DNA from: Nematostella vectensis
Taxonomy: Eukaryota; Cnidaria; Anthozoa; Actiniaria; Edwardsiidae
Length of the DNA: 64,000 nt
Reading direction: 5' to 3'
Assembly (NCBI RefSeq): GCF_932526225.1
Contig: NC_064038.1
Span: 16,472,075-16,536,074, forward strand
This document shows positions 9,848 through 22,266 of this stretch, piece after piece; position 1 is the first letter of the stretch; the number at the start of each line of letters is the position of its first letter. The notes under the pieces were generated by a model. It was not told where the DNA came from. It saw only the letters and a list, made by a program, of their open reading frames with translations, and did no database searches. The translations under genes were made by a program, and so were the position numbers.

Positions 9848-10628
9848 GGTTAGAACATTGCGTTGTGGCCGCAATAACCCAGGTTCAAATAATAGTCATG
9901 TCATTATTTATTTTAACTTTACTTGTTTGGCTGCTTTGTGTTGTCATGTAAGCCACAATACTAAGTATTGAATCGTACATTTTCTAGAACTAAAATTTAG
10001 ATATATGCAAACTGCCTGAAACTTATTAAAAAGCTTGCATTTTTTTTCGCTATTTTGTCTCTATCTGAAATCAATCTCGCCGTGATCGTATAGTGGTTAG
10101 TACACTCCTTTCTGGCCGCAATAACTCAGGTTCGAATTCTGGTCACGGCATTTTTTTTTTCAACTTTACTTGTTTGTCTTCATGTTGTTCTATAAGCCCT
10201 AATACTGAGAATGCACTCGTACCTTGTTTAAGAGCATAAGCAAAAAGCTTAGAACTCCATATGAAGCTTCCATTTATTTGTCATTTTTTCTTTTTCTCAA
10301 ATCAATCTCGCCGTGATCGTATACTGGTTAGTGCATTGCGTTGTGGCTGCAATAACCAAGGTTCGAATAAAAGTCATGTCATTTTTTATTTAAACTTTAC
10401 TTGTTTGGCTGCTTTGTGTTGTCAGGTAAGCAACAATACTCAGTATAGAATCGTACATTTTCTAAAACTAATATTTAGATATATGCAAACTGCCTAGAAC
10501 TCATTAGAAAGCTTGCATTTTTTTTGTTATTTTTTTCTTTATCTGAAATCAATCTCGCTGTGATCGTATAGTGGTTAGTACATTACGTAGTGGCCGCAAT
10601 AACCCAGGTTCGAATCCTGGTCACGGCA
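9848..10628 (+). repeat. tRNA-His-derived block of unit 6
   Basis: a 9848-9900, b 10079-10150, c 10310-10381, d 10557-10628. The a-b spacer has the variant CTGCCTGAAAC, shared with units 10 and 19. Confidence 0.9.
10557..10628 (+). tRNA. tRNA-His(GTG)-like, d copy of unit 6
   Basis: GCTGTGA acceptor, D arm ATAGTGGTTAGTAC, loop TAGTGGC, canonical T arm, then CTTTTTC. Confidence 0.6.
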
Positions 10629-11058
10629 TCTTTTTCTACCTTACTGGTTCGTCTATTTTACCTCATTTTAATTTGATAAATGTTTATTAATTGGACTGCG
10701 TAGAAATGAATGAGTTGAAAGAATGCAGTTTTTATGTTATATTCTTCTCATTTTAGTTAGATTTCTCCTTCCTGAAAATTTATTTTCTTTGATTTAATCA
10801 AACGCGCGCAGAGTAGGGGCATGTTATTTTTGCTTTGTTTTCTAATAATTTGAAAATAAAGAAACGTTTTGTCACATTTTTCTTATTTCCAAACATTGAA
10901 CCACATTTAGTCAACGTTTGCTCCTGAGAGTTCTTTTTTCTGCCAAAGATATTCTAATTCATTTGTCAATCATAGATTTCAATAATTCGGTTCTCTTTTG
11001 TCCCACATTGACAAGATTTGTATTCTAAAGGGAACTCGTAGTCGTCTTTATCACGGCT

Positions 11059-11202
11059 AGCTTTGCGCAGTGACATTACCGTAGCTGATGAGGTCCATCC
11101 GAGGCGCGGTTATTGCTGATTGAAAACTTTTCCCAATACCCCGCTAGACGACTTGAAACATAGTCGGCTTTGAAATTTTTGTGGGCCCTGCTTAGGGCCA
11201 CC
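11059..11202 (+). ncRNA. U4 spliceosomal snRNA, copy 7
   Basis: Same allele as copy 2 (CCGCTAG, TTTGAAATTTTTG). Confidence 0.95.
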
Positions 11203-11727
11203 ATTAACAAACAAATGCAAAATAGAACATCTTTAGTAGAAAAGGCCTGGTTATTTGTGTGAGCCTTTTCTGATATGTGAAAATCAATGTATTAAAAACC
11301 ATAACGTGCTCTTTTTCAAGAATGCAAGATAACCGTTTTCTTGGTAGTTAATGAGAATGTTTCACAATTATGCGTTTGCAGTCAGTTCTTATTTAGAAGA
11401 AATTACAAAATAAGCAAACGGCTAAGAGCTCCTTGGAAAGCTACCTTTTATCTCTCCAATTCCTTTGGGCAAAATTTGCTCCAGCAAGCAATAATAAGAG
11501 AGTTAGGCGGCAAATAACTTTTATTGGGCTATTCCGTTTACCTTATATTCGTTTCAAATGAGGTTACTAGGTAAAATGGCTATAAGAAGCAACCCGAAAT
11601 CCCGTGCGTTGTTAACTTGCTTGATCGGAAACATTCTGTATTTACTGGAACAGAAGGTTTAGATACAATTAGTTTTTTTTGCGGAAACAGATCAACATTG
11701 ATTGAGAGAATCTTTGTCACTTGGGAG

Positions 11728-12278
11728 GGTTAGAACATTGCGTTGTGGCCGCAATAACCCAGGTTCAAATAATAGTCATGTCATTATTTATTTTAACTTT
11801 ACTTGTTTGGCTGCTTTGTGTTGTCATGTAAGCCACAATACTAAGTATTGAATCGTACATTTTCTAGAACTAAAATTTAGATATATGCAAACTGCCTAGA
11901 ACTCATTGAAAGGCTTGCATGTTTTTTTCGCTATTTTGTCTCTATCTGAAATCAATCTCGCCGTGATCGTATAGTGGTTAGTACATTGCGTTGTGGCTGC
12001 AATAACCAAGGTTCGAATAAAAGTCATGTCATTTTTTATTTTAACTTTACTTGTTTGGCTGCTTTGTGTTGTCAGGTAAGCCACAATACTCAGTATAGAA
12101 TCGTACATTTTCTAAAACTAAAATTTAGATATATGCAAACTGCCTAGAACTCATTAGAAAGCTTGCATTTATTTGGTTATTTTTTTCTTCATCTGAAATC
12201 AATCTCGCCGTGATCGTATAGTGGTTAGTACATTACGTAGTGGCCGCAATAACCCAGGTTCGAATCCTGGTCACGGCA
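11728..12278 (+). repeat. Shortened tRNA-His block of unit 7 (b-c fusion)
   Basis: a 11728-11780, fused b/c copy 11960-12031, d 12207-12278. The fusion junction matches unit 4 exactly, although the U4 halves of units 4 and 7 belong to different subfamilies. Confidence 0.9.
12207..12278 (+). tRNA. tRNA-His(GTG), d copy of unit 7 (one of the best d copies)
   Basis: The acceptor GCCGTGA/TCACGGC is fully paired and the D and T arms are canonical. The only departures I see are A33 and the A-C mismatch in the anticodon stem. With the d copies of units 17 and 18 it is the most tRNA-like copy inside the U4 units. Confidence 0.68.
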
Positions 12279-12708
12279 TCTTTTTCTACCTTACTGGTTC
12301 GTCTATTTTACCTCATTTTAATTTGATAAATGTTTATTAATTGGACTGCGTAGAAATGAATGAGTTGAAAGAATGCAGTTTTTATGTTATATTCTTCTCA
12401 TTTTAGTTAGATTTCTCCTTCCTGAAAATTTATTTTCTTTGATTTAATCAAACGCGCGCAGAGTAGGGGCATGTTATTTTTGCTTTGTTTTCAAATAATT
12501 TGAAAATAAAGAAAAGTTTTGTCACATTTTTCTTGTTTCCAAACATTGAACCACATTTAGTCAACGTTTGCTCCTGAGAGTTCTTTTTTCTGCCAAAGAT
12601 ATTCTAATTCATTTGTCAATCATAGATTTCAATAATTCGGTTCTCTTTTGTCCCACATTGACAAGATTTGTATTCTAAAGGGAACTCGTAGTCGTCTTTA
12701 TCACGGCT

Positions 12709-12852
12709 AGCTTTGCGCAGTGACATTACCGTAGCTGATGAGGTCCATCCGAGGCGCGGTTATTGCTTATTGAAAACTTTTCCCAATACCCCGCGAGACG
12801 ACTTGAAACATAGTCGGCTTTGCAATTTTTGTGGGCCCTGCTTAGGGCCACC
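12709..12852 (+). ncRNA. U4 spliceosomal snRNA, copy 8
   Basis: Shares TTGCTTATTG with copy 5 but has the regular CCCAATACCCC. Confidence 0.95.
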
Positions 12853-13377
12853 ATTAACAAACAAATGCAAAATAGAACATCTTTAGTAGAAAAGGCCTGG
12901 TTATTTGTGTGAGCCTTTTCTGATATGTGAAAATCAATGTATTAAAAACCATAACGTGCTCTTTTTCAAGAATGCAAGATAACCGTTTTCTTGGCAGTTA
13001 ATGAGAATGTTTCACAATTATGCGTTTGCAGTCAGTTCTTATTTAGAAGAAATTACAAAATAAGCAAACGGCTAAGAGCTCCTTGGAAAGCTACCTTTTA
13101 TCTCTCTAATTCCTTTCGACAAAATTTGCTCCAGCAAGCAATAATAAGAGAGTTAGGCGGCGAATAACTTTTATTGGGCTATTCCGTTTACCTTATATTC
13201 GTTTCAAATGAGGTCACTAGGTAAAATGACTATAAGAAGCAACCCGAAATCCCGTGCGTTGTTGACTTGCTTGATCGGAAACATTCTGAATTTACTGGAA
13301 CAGAAGGTTTAGATACAATTACTTTTTTTTGCGGAAACAGATCAACATTGATTGAGAGAATCTTTGTCACTTGTGAG

Positions 13378-14158
13378 GGTTAGAACATTGCGTTGTGGCC
13401 GCAATAACCCAGGTTCAAATAATAGTCATGTCATTATTTATTTCAACTTTACTTGTTTGGCTGCTTCGTGTTGTCATGTAAGCCACAATACTAAGTATTG
13501 AATCGTACATTTTCTAGAACTAAAATTTAGATATATGCAAACTGCCTAGAACTCATTGAAAGGCTTGCATGTTTTTTTCGCTATTTTGTCTCTATCTGAA
13601 ATCAATCTCGCCGTGATCGTATAGTGGTTAGTACACTCCTTTCTGGCCGCAATAACTCAGGTTCGAATTCTGGTCACGGCATTTTTTTTTCAACTTTACT
13701 TGTTTGTCTCCATGTTGTTCTATAAGCCCTAATACTGAGTATGCACTCGTACCTTGTTTAAGAGCATAAGCAAAAAGCTTAGAACTCCATATGAAGCTTC
13801 CATTTATTTGTCATTTTTTCTTTATCTCAAATCAATCTCGCCGTGATCGTATACTGGTTAGTATATTGCGTTGTGGCTGCAATAACCAAGGTTCGAATAA
13901 AAGTCATGTCATTTTTTATTTAAACTTTACTTGTTTGGCTGCTTTGTGTTGTCAGGTAAGCGACAATACTCAGTATAGAATCGTACATTTTCTAAAACTA
14001 ATATTTAGATATATGCAAACTGCCTAGAACTCATTAGAAAGCTTGCATTTTTTTTGTAATTTTTTTCTTTATCTGAAATCAATCTCGCTGTGATCGTATA
14101 ATGGTTAGTACATTACGTAGTTGCCGCAATAACCCAGGTTCGAATCCTGGTCACGGCA
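13378..14158 (+). repeat. tRNA-His-derived block of unit 8
   Basis: a 13378-13430, b 13610-13681, c 13840-13911, d 14087-14158. It is preceded by CTTGTGAGGGTT, where other units have CTTGGGAGGGTT. Confidence 0.9.
14087..14158 (+). tRNA. tRNA-His-derived d copy of unit 8 with GTT anticodon
   Basis: The loop is TAGTTGC, so the triplet is GTT (Asn-type) rather than GTG. The rest, including ATAATGG in the D arm and the T arm, is as in unit 5. A single G-to-T change in a copy of unit 5 explains it. Confidence 0.5.
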
Positions 14159-14588
14159 TCTTTTTCTACCTTACTGGTTCGTCTATTTTACCTCGTTTTA
14201 ATTTGATAAATGTTTATTAATTGGACTGCGTAGAAATGAATGAGTTGAAAGAATGCAGTTTTTATGTTATATTCTTCTCATTTTAGTTAGATTTCTCCTT
14301 CCTGAAAATTTATTTTCTTTGATTTAATCAAACGCGCGCAGAGTAGGGGCATGTTATTTTTGCTTTGTTTTCAAATAATTTGAAAATAAAGAAAAGTTTT
14401 GTCACATTTTTCTTGTTTCCAAACATTGAACCACATTTAGTCAACGTTTGCTCCTGAGAGTTCTTTTTTCTGCCAAAGATATTCTAATTCATTTGTCAAT
14501 CATAGATTTCAATAATTCGGTTCTCTGTTGTCCCACATTGACAAGATTTGTATTCCAAAGGGAACTCGTAGTCGTCTTTATCACGGCT

Positions 14589-14732
14589 AGCTTTGCGCAG
14601 TGGCATTACCGTAACTGATGAGGTCCATCCGAGGCGCGGTTATTGCTGATTGAAAACTTTTCCCAATACCCCGCGAGACGACTTGAAGCATAGTCGGCTT
14701 TGCAATTTTTGTGGGCCCTATTTAGGGCCACC
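14589..14732 (+). ncRNA. U4 spliceosomal snRNA, copy 9
   Basis: G-class; same as copy 6 (CCGTAACTGATG). Confidence 0.95.
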
Positions 14733-15258
14733 ATTAACAAACAAATGCAAAATAGAACATCTTTAGTAGAAAAGGCCTGGTTATTTGTGTGAGCCTTTTC
14801 TGAAATGTGAAAATCAATGTATTAAAAACCATAACGTGCTCTTTTTCAAGAATGCAAGATAACCGTTTTCTTGGTAGTTAATGTGAATGTTTCACAATTA
14901 TGCGTTTGCAGTCAGTTCTTATTTAGAAGAAATTACAAAATAAGCAAACGGCTAAGAGCTCCTTGGAAAGCTACCTTTTATCTCTCCAATTCCTTTCGGC
15001 AAAATTTGCTCCAGCAAGCAATAATAAGAGAGTTAGGCGGCGAATAACTTTTATTGGGCTATTCCGTTTACCTTATATCCGTTTCAAATGAGGTTACTAG
15101 GTAAAATGGCTATAAGAAGCAACCCGAAACACCCGTGCGTTGTTGACTTGCTTGATCGGAAACATTCTGAATTTACTGGAACAGAAGGTTTAGATACAAT
15201 TAGTTTTTTTGGCGGAAACAGATCAACATTGATTGAGAGAATCTTTGTCACTTGGGAG

Positions 15259-16040
15259 GGTTAGAACATTGCGTTGTGGCCGCAATAACCCAGGTTCAAA
15301 TAATAGTCATGTCATTATTTATTTTAACTTTACTTGTTTGGCTGCTTTGTGTTGTCGTGTAAGCCACAATACTAAGTATTGAATCGTACATTTTCTAGAA
15401 CTAAAATTTAGATATATGCAAACTGCCTAGAACTCATTGAAAGGCTTGCATGTTTTTTTCGCTATTTTGTCTCTATCTGAAATCAATCTCGCCGTGATCG
15501 TATAGTGGTTAGTACACTCCTTTCTGGCCGCAATAACTCAGGTTCGAATTCTGGTCACGGCATTTTTTTTTTCAACTTTACTTGTTTGTCTTCATGTTGT
15601 TCTATAAGCCCTAATACTGAGAATGCACTCGTACCTTGTTTAAGAGCATAAGCAAAAAGCTTAGAACTCCATATAAAGCTTCCATTTATTTGTCATTTTT
15701 TCTTTTTCTCAAATCAATCTCGCCGTGATCGTATACTGGTTAGTGCATTGCGTTGTGGCTGCAATAACAAAGGTTCGAATAAAAGTCATGTCATTTTTTA
15801 TTTAAACTTTACTTGTTTGGCTGCTTTGTGTTGTCAGGTAAGCAACAATACTCAGTATAGAATCGTACATTTTCTAAAACTAATATTTAGATATATGCAA
15901 ACTGCCTAGAACTCATTAGAAAGCTTGCATTTTTTTTGTTATTTTTTTCTTTATCTGAAATCAATCTCGCTGTGATCGTATAGTGGTTAGTACATTACGT
16001 AGTGGCCGCAATAACCCAGGTTCAAATCCTGGTCACGGCA
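15259..16040 (+). repeat. tRNA-His-derived block of unit 9
   Basis: a 15259-15311, b 15491-15562, c 15722-15793, d 15969-16040. c contains AATAACAAAGG instead of AATAACCAAGG and is preceded by ATATAAAGCTT. Confidence 0.9.
15969..16040 (+). tRNA. tRNA-His(GTG)-like, d copy of unit 9
   Basis: The T loop is TTCAAAT (purine 57 kept), the acceptor GCTGTGA, and the terminator the longer T7. Confidence 0.58.
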
Positions 16041-16470
16041 TTTTTTTCTACCTTACTGGTTCGTCTATTTTACCTCATTTTAATTTGATAAATGTTTATT
16101 AATTGGACTGCGTAGAAATGAATGAGTTGAAAGAATGCAGTTTTTATGTTATATTCTTCTCATTTTAGTTAGATTTCTCCTTCCTGAAAATTTATTTTCT
16201 TTGATTTAATCAAACGCGCGCAGAGTAGGGGCATGTTATTTTTGCTTTGTTTTCAAATATTTTGAAAATAAAGAAAAGTTTTGTCACATTTTTCTTGTTT
16301 CCAAACATTGAACCACATTTAGTCAACGTTTGCTCCTGAGAGTTCTTTTTTCTGCCAAAGATATTCTAATTCATTTGTCAATCATAGATTTCAATAATTC
16401 GGTTCTCTTTTGTCCCACATTGACAAGATTTGTATTCCAAAGAGAACTCGTAGTCGTCTTTATCACGGCT

Positions 16471-16614
16471 AGCTTTGCGCAGTGGCATTACCGTAGCTGA
16501 TGAGGTCCATCCGAGGCGCGGTTATTGCTGATTGAAAACTTTTCCCAATACCCCGCGAGACGACTTGAAGCATAGTCGGCTTTGCAATTTTTGTGGGCCC
16601 TATTTAGGGCCACC
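16471..16614 (+). ncRNA. U4 spliceosomal snRNA, copy 10
   Basis: G-class consensus: GTGGCATTACCGTAGCTG, TTGAAGCAT, Sm AATTTTTG, 3' hairpin loop ATTT. Confidence 0.96.
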
Positions 16615-17140
16615 ATTAACAAACAAATGCAAAATAGAACATCTTTAGTAGAAAAGGCCTGGTTATTTGTGTGAGCCTTTTCTGAAATGTGAAAATCAAT
16701 GTATTAAAAACCATAACGTGCTCTTTTTCAAGAATGCAAGATAACCGTTTTCTTGGTAGTTAATGTGAATGTTTCACAATTATGCGTTTGCAGTCAGTTC
16801 TTATTTAGAAGAAATTACAAAATAAGCAAACGGCTAAGAGCTCCTTGGAAAGCTACCTTTTATCTCTCCATTTCCTTTTGGCAAAATTTGCTCCAGCAAG
16901 CAATAATAAGAGAGTTAGGCGGCGAATAACTTTTATTGGGCTATTCCGTTTACCTTATATTCGTTTCAAATGAGGTTACTAGGTAAAATGGCTATAAGAA
17001 GCAACCCGAAACACCCGTGCGTTGTTGACTTGCTTGATCGGAAACATTCTGAATTTACTGGAACAGAAGGTTTAGATACAATTAGTTTTTTTGGCGGAAA
17101 CAGATCAACATTGATTGAGAGAATCTTTGTCACTTGGGAG

Positions 17141-17921
17141 GGTTAGAACATTGCGTTGTGGCCGCAATAACCCAGGTTCAAATAATAGTCATGTCATTAT
17201 TTATTTTAACTTTACTTGTTTGGCTGCTTTGTGTTGTCATGTAAGCCACAATACTAAGTATTGAATCGTACATTTTCTAGAACTAAAATTTAGATATATG
17301 CAAACTGCCTGAAACTCATTAAAAAGCTTGCATTTTTTTTCGCTATTTTGTCTCTATCTGAAATCAATCTCGCCGTGATCGTATAGTGGTTAGTACACTC
17401 CTTTCTGGCCGCAATAACTCAGGTTCGAATTCTGGTCACGGCATTTTTTTTTTCAACTTTACTTGTTTGTCTTCATGTTGTTCTATAAGCCCTAATACTG
17501 AGAATGCACTCGTACCTTGTTTAAGAGCATAAGCAAAAAGCTTAGAACTCCATATGAAGCTTCCATTTATTTGTCATTTTTTCTTTTTCTCAAATCAATC
17601 TCGCCGTGATCGTATACTGGTTAGTGCATTGCGTTGTGGCTGCAATAACCAAGGTTCGAATAAAAGTCATGTCATTTTTTATTTAAACTTTACTTGTTTG
17701 GCTGCTTTGTGTTGTCAGGTAAGCAACAATACTCAGTATAGAATCGTACATTTTCTAAAACTAATATTTAGATATATGCAAACTGCCTAGAACTCATTAG
17801 AAAGCTTGCATTTTTTTTGTTATTTTTTTCTTTATCTGAAATCAATCTCGCTGTGATCGTATAGTGGTTAGTACATTACGTAGTGGCCGCAATAACCCAG
17901 GTTCGAATCCTGGTCACGGCA
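17141..17921 (+). repeat. tRNA-His-derived block of unit 10
   Basis: a 17141-17193, b 17372-17443, c 17603-17674, d 17850-17921. It is the start of a three-unit segment that matches units 1-3 at an offset of about 16.47 kb. Confidence 0.9.
17850..17921 (+). tRNA. tRNA-His(GTG)-like, d copy of unit 10
   Basis: GCTGTGA acceptor, TAGTGGC loop, canonical D and T arms. Confidence 0.6.
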
Positions 17922-18351
17922 TCTTTTTCTACCTTACTGGTTCGTCTATTTTACCTCATTTTAATTTGATAAATGTTTATTAATTGGACTGCGTAGAAAT
18001 GAATGAGTTGAAAGAATGCAGTTTTTATGTTATATTCTTCTCATTTTAGTTAGATTTCTCCTTCCTGAAAATTTATTTTCTTTGATTTAATCAAACGCGC
18101 GCAGAGTAGGGGCATGTTATTTTTGCTTTGTTTTCAAATAATTTGAAAATAAAGAAAAGTTTTGTCACATTTTTCTTATTTCCAAACATTGAACCACATT
18201 TAGTCAACGTTTGCTCCTGAGAGTTCTTTTTTCTGCCAAAGATATTCTAATTCATTTGTCAATCATAGATTTCAATAATTCGGTTCTCTTTTGTCCCACA
18301 TTGACAAGATTTGTATTCTAAAGGGAACTCGTAGTCGTCTTTGTCACGGCT

Positions 18352-18495
18352 AGCTTTGCGCAGTGACATTACCGTAGCTGATGAGGTCCATCCGAGGCGC
18401 GGTTATTGCTGATTGAAAACTTTTCCCAATACCCCGCTAGACGACTTGAAACATAGTCGGCTTTGAAATTTTTGTGGGCCCTGCTTAGGGCCACC
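18352..18495 (+). ncRNA. U4 spliceosomal snRNA, copy 11
   Basis: Same allele as copies 2, 7 and 20; the base pair context just upstream reads TTTGTCACGGCT. Confidence 0.95.
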
Positions 18496-19020
18496 ATTAA
18501 CAAACAAATGCAAAATAGAACATCTTTAGTAGAAAAGGCCTGGTTATTTGTGTGAGCCTTTTCTGATATGTGAAAATCAATGTATTAAAAACCATAACGT
18601 GCTCTTTTTCAAGAATGCAAGATAACCGTTTTCTTGGTAGTTAATGAGAATGTTTCACAATTATGCGTTTGCAGTCAGTTCTTATTTAGAAGAAATTACA
18701 AAATAAGCAAACGGCTAAGAGCTCCTTGAAAAGCTACCTTTTATCTCTCCAATCCCTTTGGGCAAAATTTGCTCCAGCAAGCAATAATAAGAGAGTTAGG
18801 CGGCGAATAACTTTTATTGGGCTATTCCGTTTACCTTATATTCGTTTCAAATGAGGTTACTAGGTAAAATGGCTATAAGAAGCAACCCGAAATCCCGTGC
18901 GTTGTTGACTTGCTTGATCGGAAACATTCTGAATTTACTGGAACAGAAGGTTTAGATACAATTAGTTTTTTTTGCGGAAACAGATCAACATTGATTGAGA
19001 GAATCTTTGTCACTTGGGAG

Positions 19021-19802
19021 GGTTAGAACATTGTGTTGTGGCCGCAATAACCCAGGTTCAAATAATAGTCATGTCATTATTTATTTTAACTTTACTTGTT
19101 TGGCTGCTTTGTGTTGTCATGTAAGCCACAATACTAAGTATTGAATCGGACATTTTCTAGAACTAAAATTTAGATATATGCAAACTGCCTAGAACTCATT
19201 GAAAGGCTTGCATGTTTTTTTCGCTATTTTGTCTCTATCTGAAATCAATCTCGCCGTGATCGTATAGTGGTTAGTACACTCCTTTCTGGCCGCAATAACT
19301 CAGGTTCGAATTCTGGTCACGGCATTTTTTTTTTCAACTTTACTTGTTTGTCTTCATGTTGTTCTATAAGCCCTAATACTGTGTATGCACTCGTACCTTG
19401 TTTAAGAGCATAAGCAAAAAGCTTAGAACTCCATATGAAGCTTCCATTTATTTGTCATTTTTTCTTTATCTCAAATCAATCTCGCCGTGATCGTATATTG
19501 GTTAGTACATTGCGTTGTGGCTGCAATAACCAAGGTTCGAATAAAAGTCATGTCATTTTTTATTTTAACTTTACTTGTTTGGCTGCTTTGTGTTGTCAGG
19601 TAAGCCACAATACTCAGTATAGAATCGTACATTTTCTAAAACTAAAATTTAGATATATGCAAACTGCCTAGAACTCATTAGAAAGCTTGCATTTTTTTTG
19701 TTATTTTTTTCTTCATCTGAAATCAATCTCGCCGTGATCGTATAGTGGTTAGTACATTACGTAGTGGCCGCAATAACCCAGGTTGGAATCCTGGTCACGG
19801 CA
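19021..19802 (+). repeat. tRNA-His-derived block of unit 11
   Basis: a 19021-19073 (ATTGTGTTGTGG, an extra T substitution), b 19253-19324, c 19484-19555, d 19731-19802. Spacer marker CTGTGTATGC as in units 2 and 20. Confidence 0.9.
19731..19802 (+). tRNA. tRNA-His(GTG)-like, d copy of unit 11
   Basis: Paired GCCGTGA acceptor, but T loop TTGGAAT (C56 lost). The downstream flank has ATTTTTCCTC, as in units 20 and 23. Confidence 0.52.
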
Positions 19803-20232
19803 TCTTTTTCTACCTTACTGGTTCGTCTATTTTTCCTCATTTTAATTTGATAAATGTTTATTAATTGGACTGCGTAGAAATGAATGTGTTGAAAGAATGC
19901 AGTTTTTATGTTATATTCTTCTCATTTTAGTTAGATTTCTCCTTCCTGAAAATTTATTTTCTTTGATTTAATCAAACGCGCGCAGAGTAGGGGCATGTTA
20001 TTTTTGCTTTGTTGTCAAATAATTTGAAAATAAAGAAAAGTTTTGTCACATTTTTCTTGTTTCCAAACATTGAACCACATTTAGTCAACGTTTGCTCCTG
20101 AGAGTTCTTTTTTCTGCCAAAGATATTCTAATTCATTTGTCAATCATAGATTTCAATAATTCGTTTCTCTTTTGTCCCACATTGACAAGATTTGTATTCT
20201 AAAGGGAACTCGTAGTCGTCTTTATCACGGCT

Positions 20233-20376
20233 AGCTTTGCGCAGTGACATCACCGTAGCTGATGAGGTCCATCCGAGGCGCGGTTATTGCTGATTGAAAA
20301 CTTTTTTCAATACCCCGCGAGACGACTTGAAACATAGTCGGCTTTGCAATTATTGTGGGCCCTACTTAGGGCCACC
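20233..20376 (+). ncRNA. U4 spliceosomal snRNA, copy 12
   Basis: A-class with GACATCACCG (nt 19 T to C), CTTTTTTCAATACC (two C to T changes after stem I) and the AATTATTG Sm variant. Confidence 0.93.
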
Positions 20377-20901
20377 ATTAACAAACAAATGCAAAATAGA
20401 ACATCTTTAGTAGAAAAGGCCTGGATATTTGTGTGAGCCTTTTCTGATATGTGAAAATCAATGTATTAAAAACCATAACGTGCTCTTTTTCAAGAATGCA
20501 AGATAACCGTTTTCTTGGTAGTTAATGAGAATGTTTCACAATTATGCGTTTGCAGTCAGTTCTTATTTAGAAGAAATTACAAAATAAGCAAACGGCTAAG
20601 AGCTCCTTGGAAAGCTACCTTTTATCTCTCCAATTCCTTTGGGCAAAATTTGCTCCAGCAAGCAATAATAAGAGAGTTAGGCGGCGAATAACTTTTATTG
20701 GGCTATTCCGTTTACCTTATATTCGTTTCAAATGAGGTTACTAGGTAAAATGGCTATAAGAAGCAACCCGAAATCCCGTGCGTTGTTGACTTGCTTGATC
20801 GGAAACATTCTGAATTTACTGGAACAGAAGGTTTAGATACAATTAGTTTTTTTTGCGGAAACAGATCAACATTGATTGAGAGAATCTTTGTCACTTGGGA
20901 G

Positions 20902-21692
20902 GGTTAGAACATTGCGTTGTGGCCGCAATAACCCAGGTTCAAATAATAGTCATGTCATTATTTATTTTAACTTTACTTGTTTGGCTGCTTTGTGTTGTCA
21001 TGTAAGCCACAATACTAAGTATTGAATCGTACATTTTCTAGAACTAAAATTTAGATATATGCAAACTGCCTAGAACTCATTGAAAGGCTTGCATGTTTTT
21101 TTCGCTATTTTGTCTCTATCTGAAATCAATCTCGCCGTGATCGTATAGTGGTTAGTACACTCCTTTCTGGCCGCAATAACTCAGGTTCGAATTCTGGTCA
21201 CGGCATTTTTTTTTTTCAACTTTACTTCTTTACTTGTTTGTCTTCATGTTGTTCTATAAGCCCTAATACTGAGTATGCACTCGTACCTTGTTTAAGAGCA
21301 TAAGCAAAAAGCTTAGAACTCCATATGAAGCTTCCATTTATTTCTCATTTTTTCTTTATCTTAAATCAATCTCGCCGTGATCGTATACTGGTTAGTACAT
21401 TGCGTTGTGGCTGCAATAACCAAGGTTCGAATAAAAGTCATGTCATTTTTTATTTTAACTTTACTTGTTTGGCTGCTTTGTGTTGTCAGGTAAGCGACAA
21501 TACTCAGTATAGAATCGTACATTTTCTAAAACTAAAATTTAGATATATGCAAACTGCCTAGAACTCATTAGAAAGCTTGCATTTTTTTTGTTATTTTTTT
21601 CTTTATCTGAAATCAATCTCGCTGTGATCGTATAGTGGTTAGTACATTACGTAGTGGCCGCAATAACCCAGGTTCGAATACTGGTCACGGCA
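20902..21692 (+). repeat. tRNA-His-derived block of unit 12
   Basis: a 20902-20954, b 21134-21205, c 21374-21445, d 21621-21692. It carries the CTTCTTTA spacer duplication. Confidence 0.9.
21621..21692 (+). tRNA. tRNA-His(GTG)-like, d copy of unit 12
   Basis: GCTGTGA acceptor; T stem broken by ATACTGG as in unit 3. Confidence 0.5.
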
Positions 21693-22122
21693 TCTTTTTC
21701 TACCTTACTGGTTCGTCTATTTTACCTCATTTTAATTTGATAAATGTTTATTAATTGGACTGCGTAGAAATGAATGAGTTGAAAGAATGCAGTTTTTATG
21801 TTATATTCTTCTCATTTTAGTTAGATTTCTCCTTCCTGAAAATTTATTTTCTTTGATTTAATCAAACGCGCGCAGAGTAGGGGCATGTTATTTTTGCTTT
21901 GTTTTCAAATATTTTGAAAATAAACAAAAGTTTTGTCACATTTTTCTTGTTTCCAAACATTGAACCACATTTAGTCAACGTTTGCTCCTGAGAGTTCTTT
22001 TTTCTGCCAAAGATATTCTAATTCATTTGTCAATCATAGATTTCAATAATTCGGTTCTCTTTTGTCCCACATTGACAAGATTTGTATTCCAAAGAGAACT
22101 CGTAGTCGTTTTTATCACGGCT

Positions 22123-22266
22123 AGCTTTGCGCAGTGGCATTACCGTAGCTGATGAGGTCCATCCGAGGCGCGGTTATTGCTGATTGAAAACTTTTCCCAA
22201 TACCCCGCGAGACGACTTGAAGCATAGTCGGCTTTGCAATTTTTGTGGGCCCTATTTAGGGCCACC
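22123..22266 (+). ncRNA. U4 spliceosomal snRNA, copy 13
   Basis: G-class consensus. The upstream flank reads AGTCGTTTTTATC. Confidence 0.96.

Noticed and set aside
6485-12108. 70-codon minus-strand frames in units 4 and 7
   Set aside because: They are antisense to the fused b/c tRNA copy and appear only because of the deletion junction.
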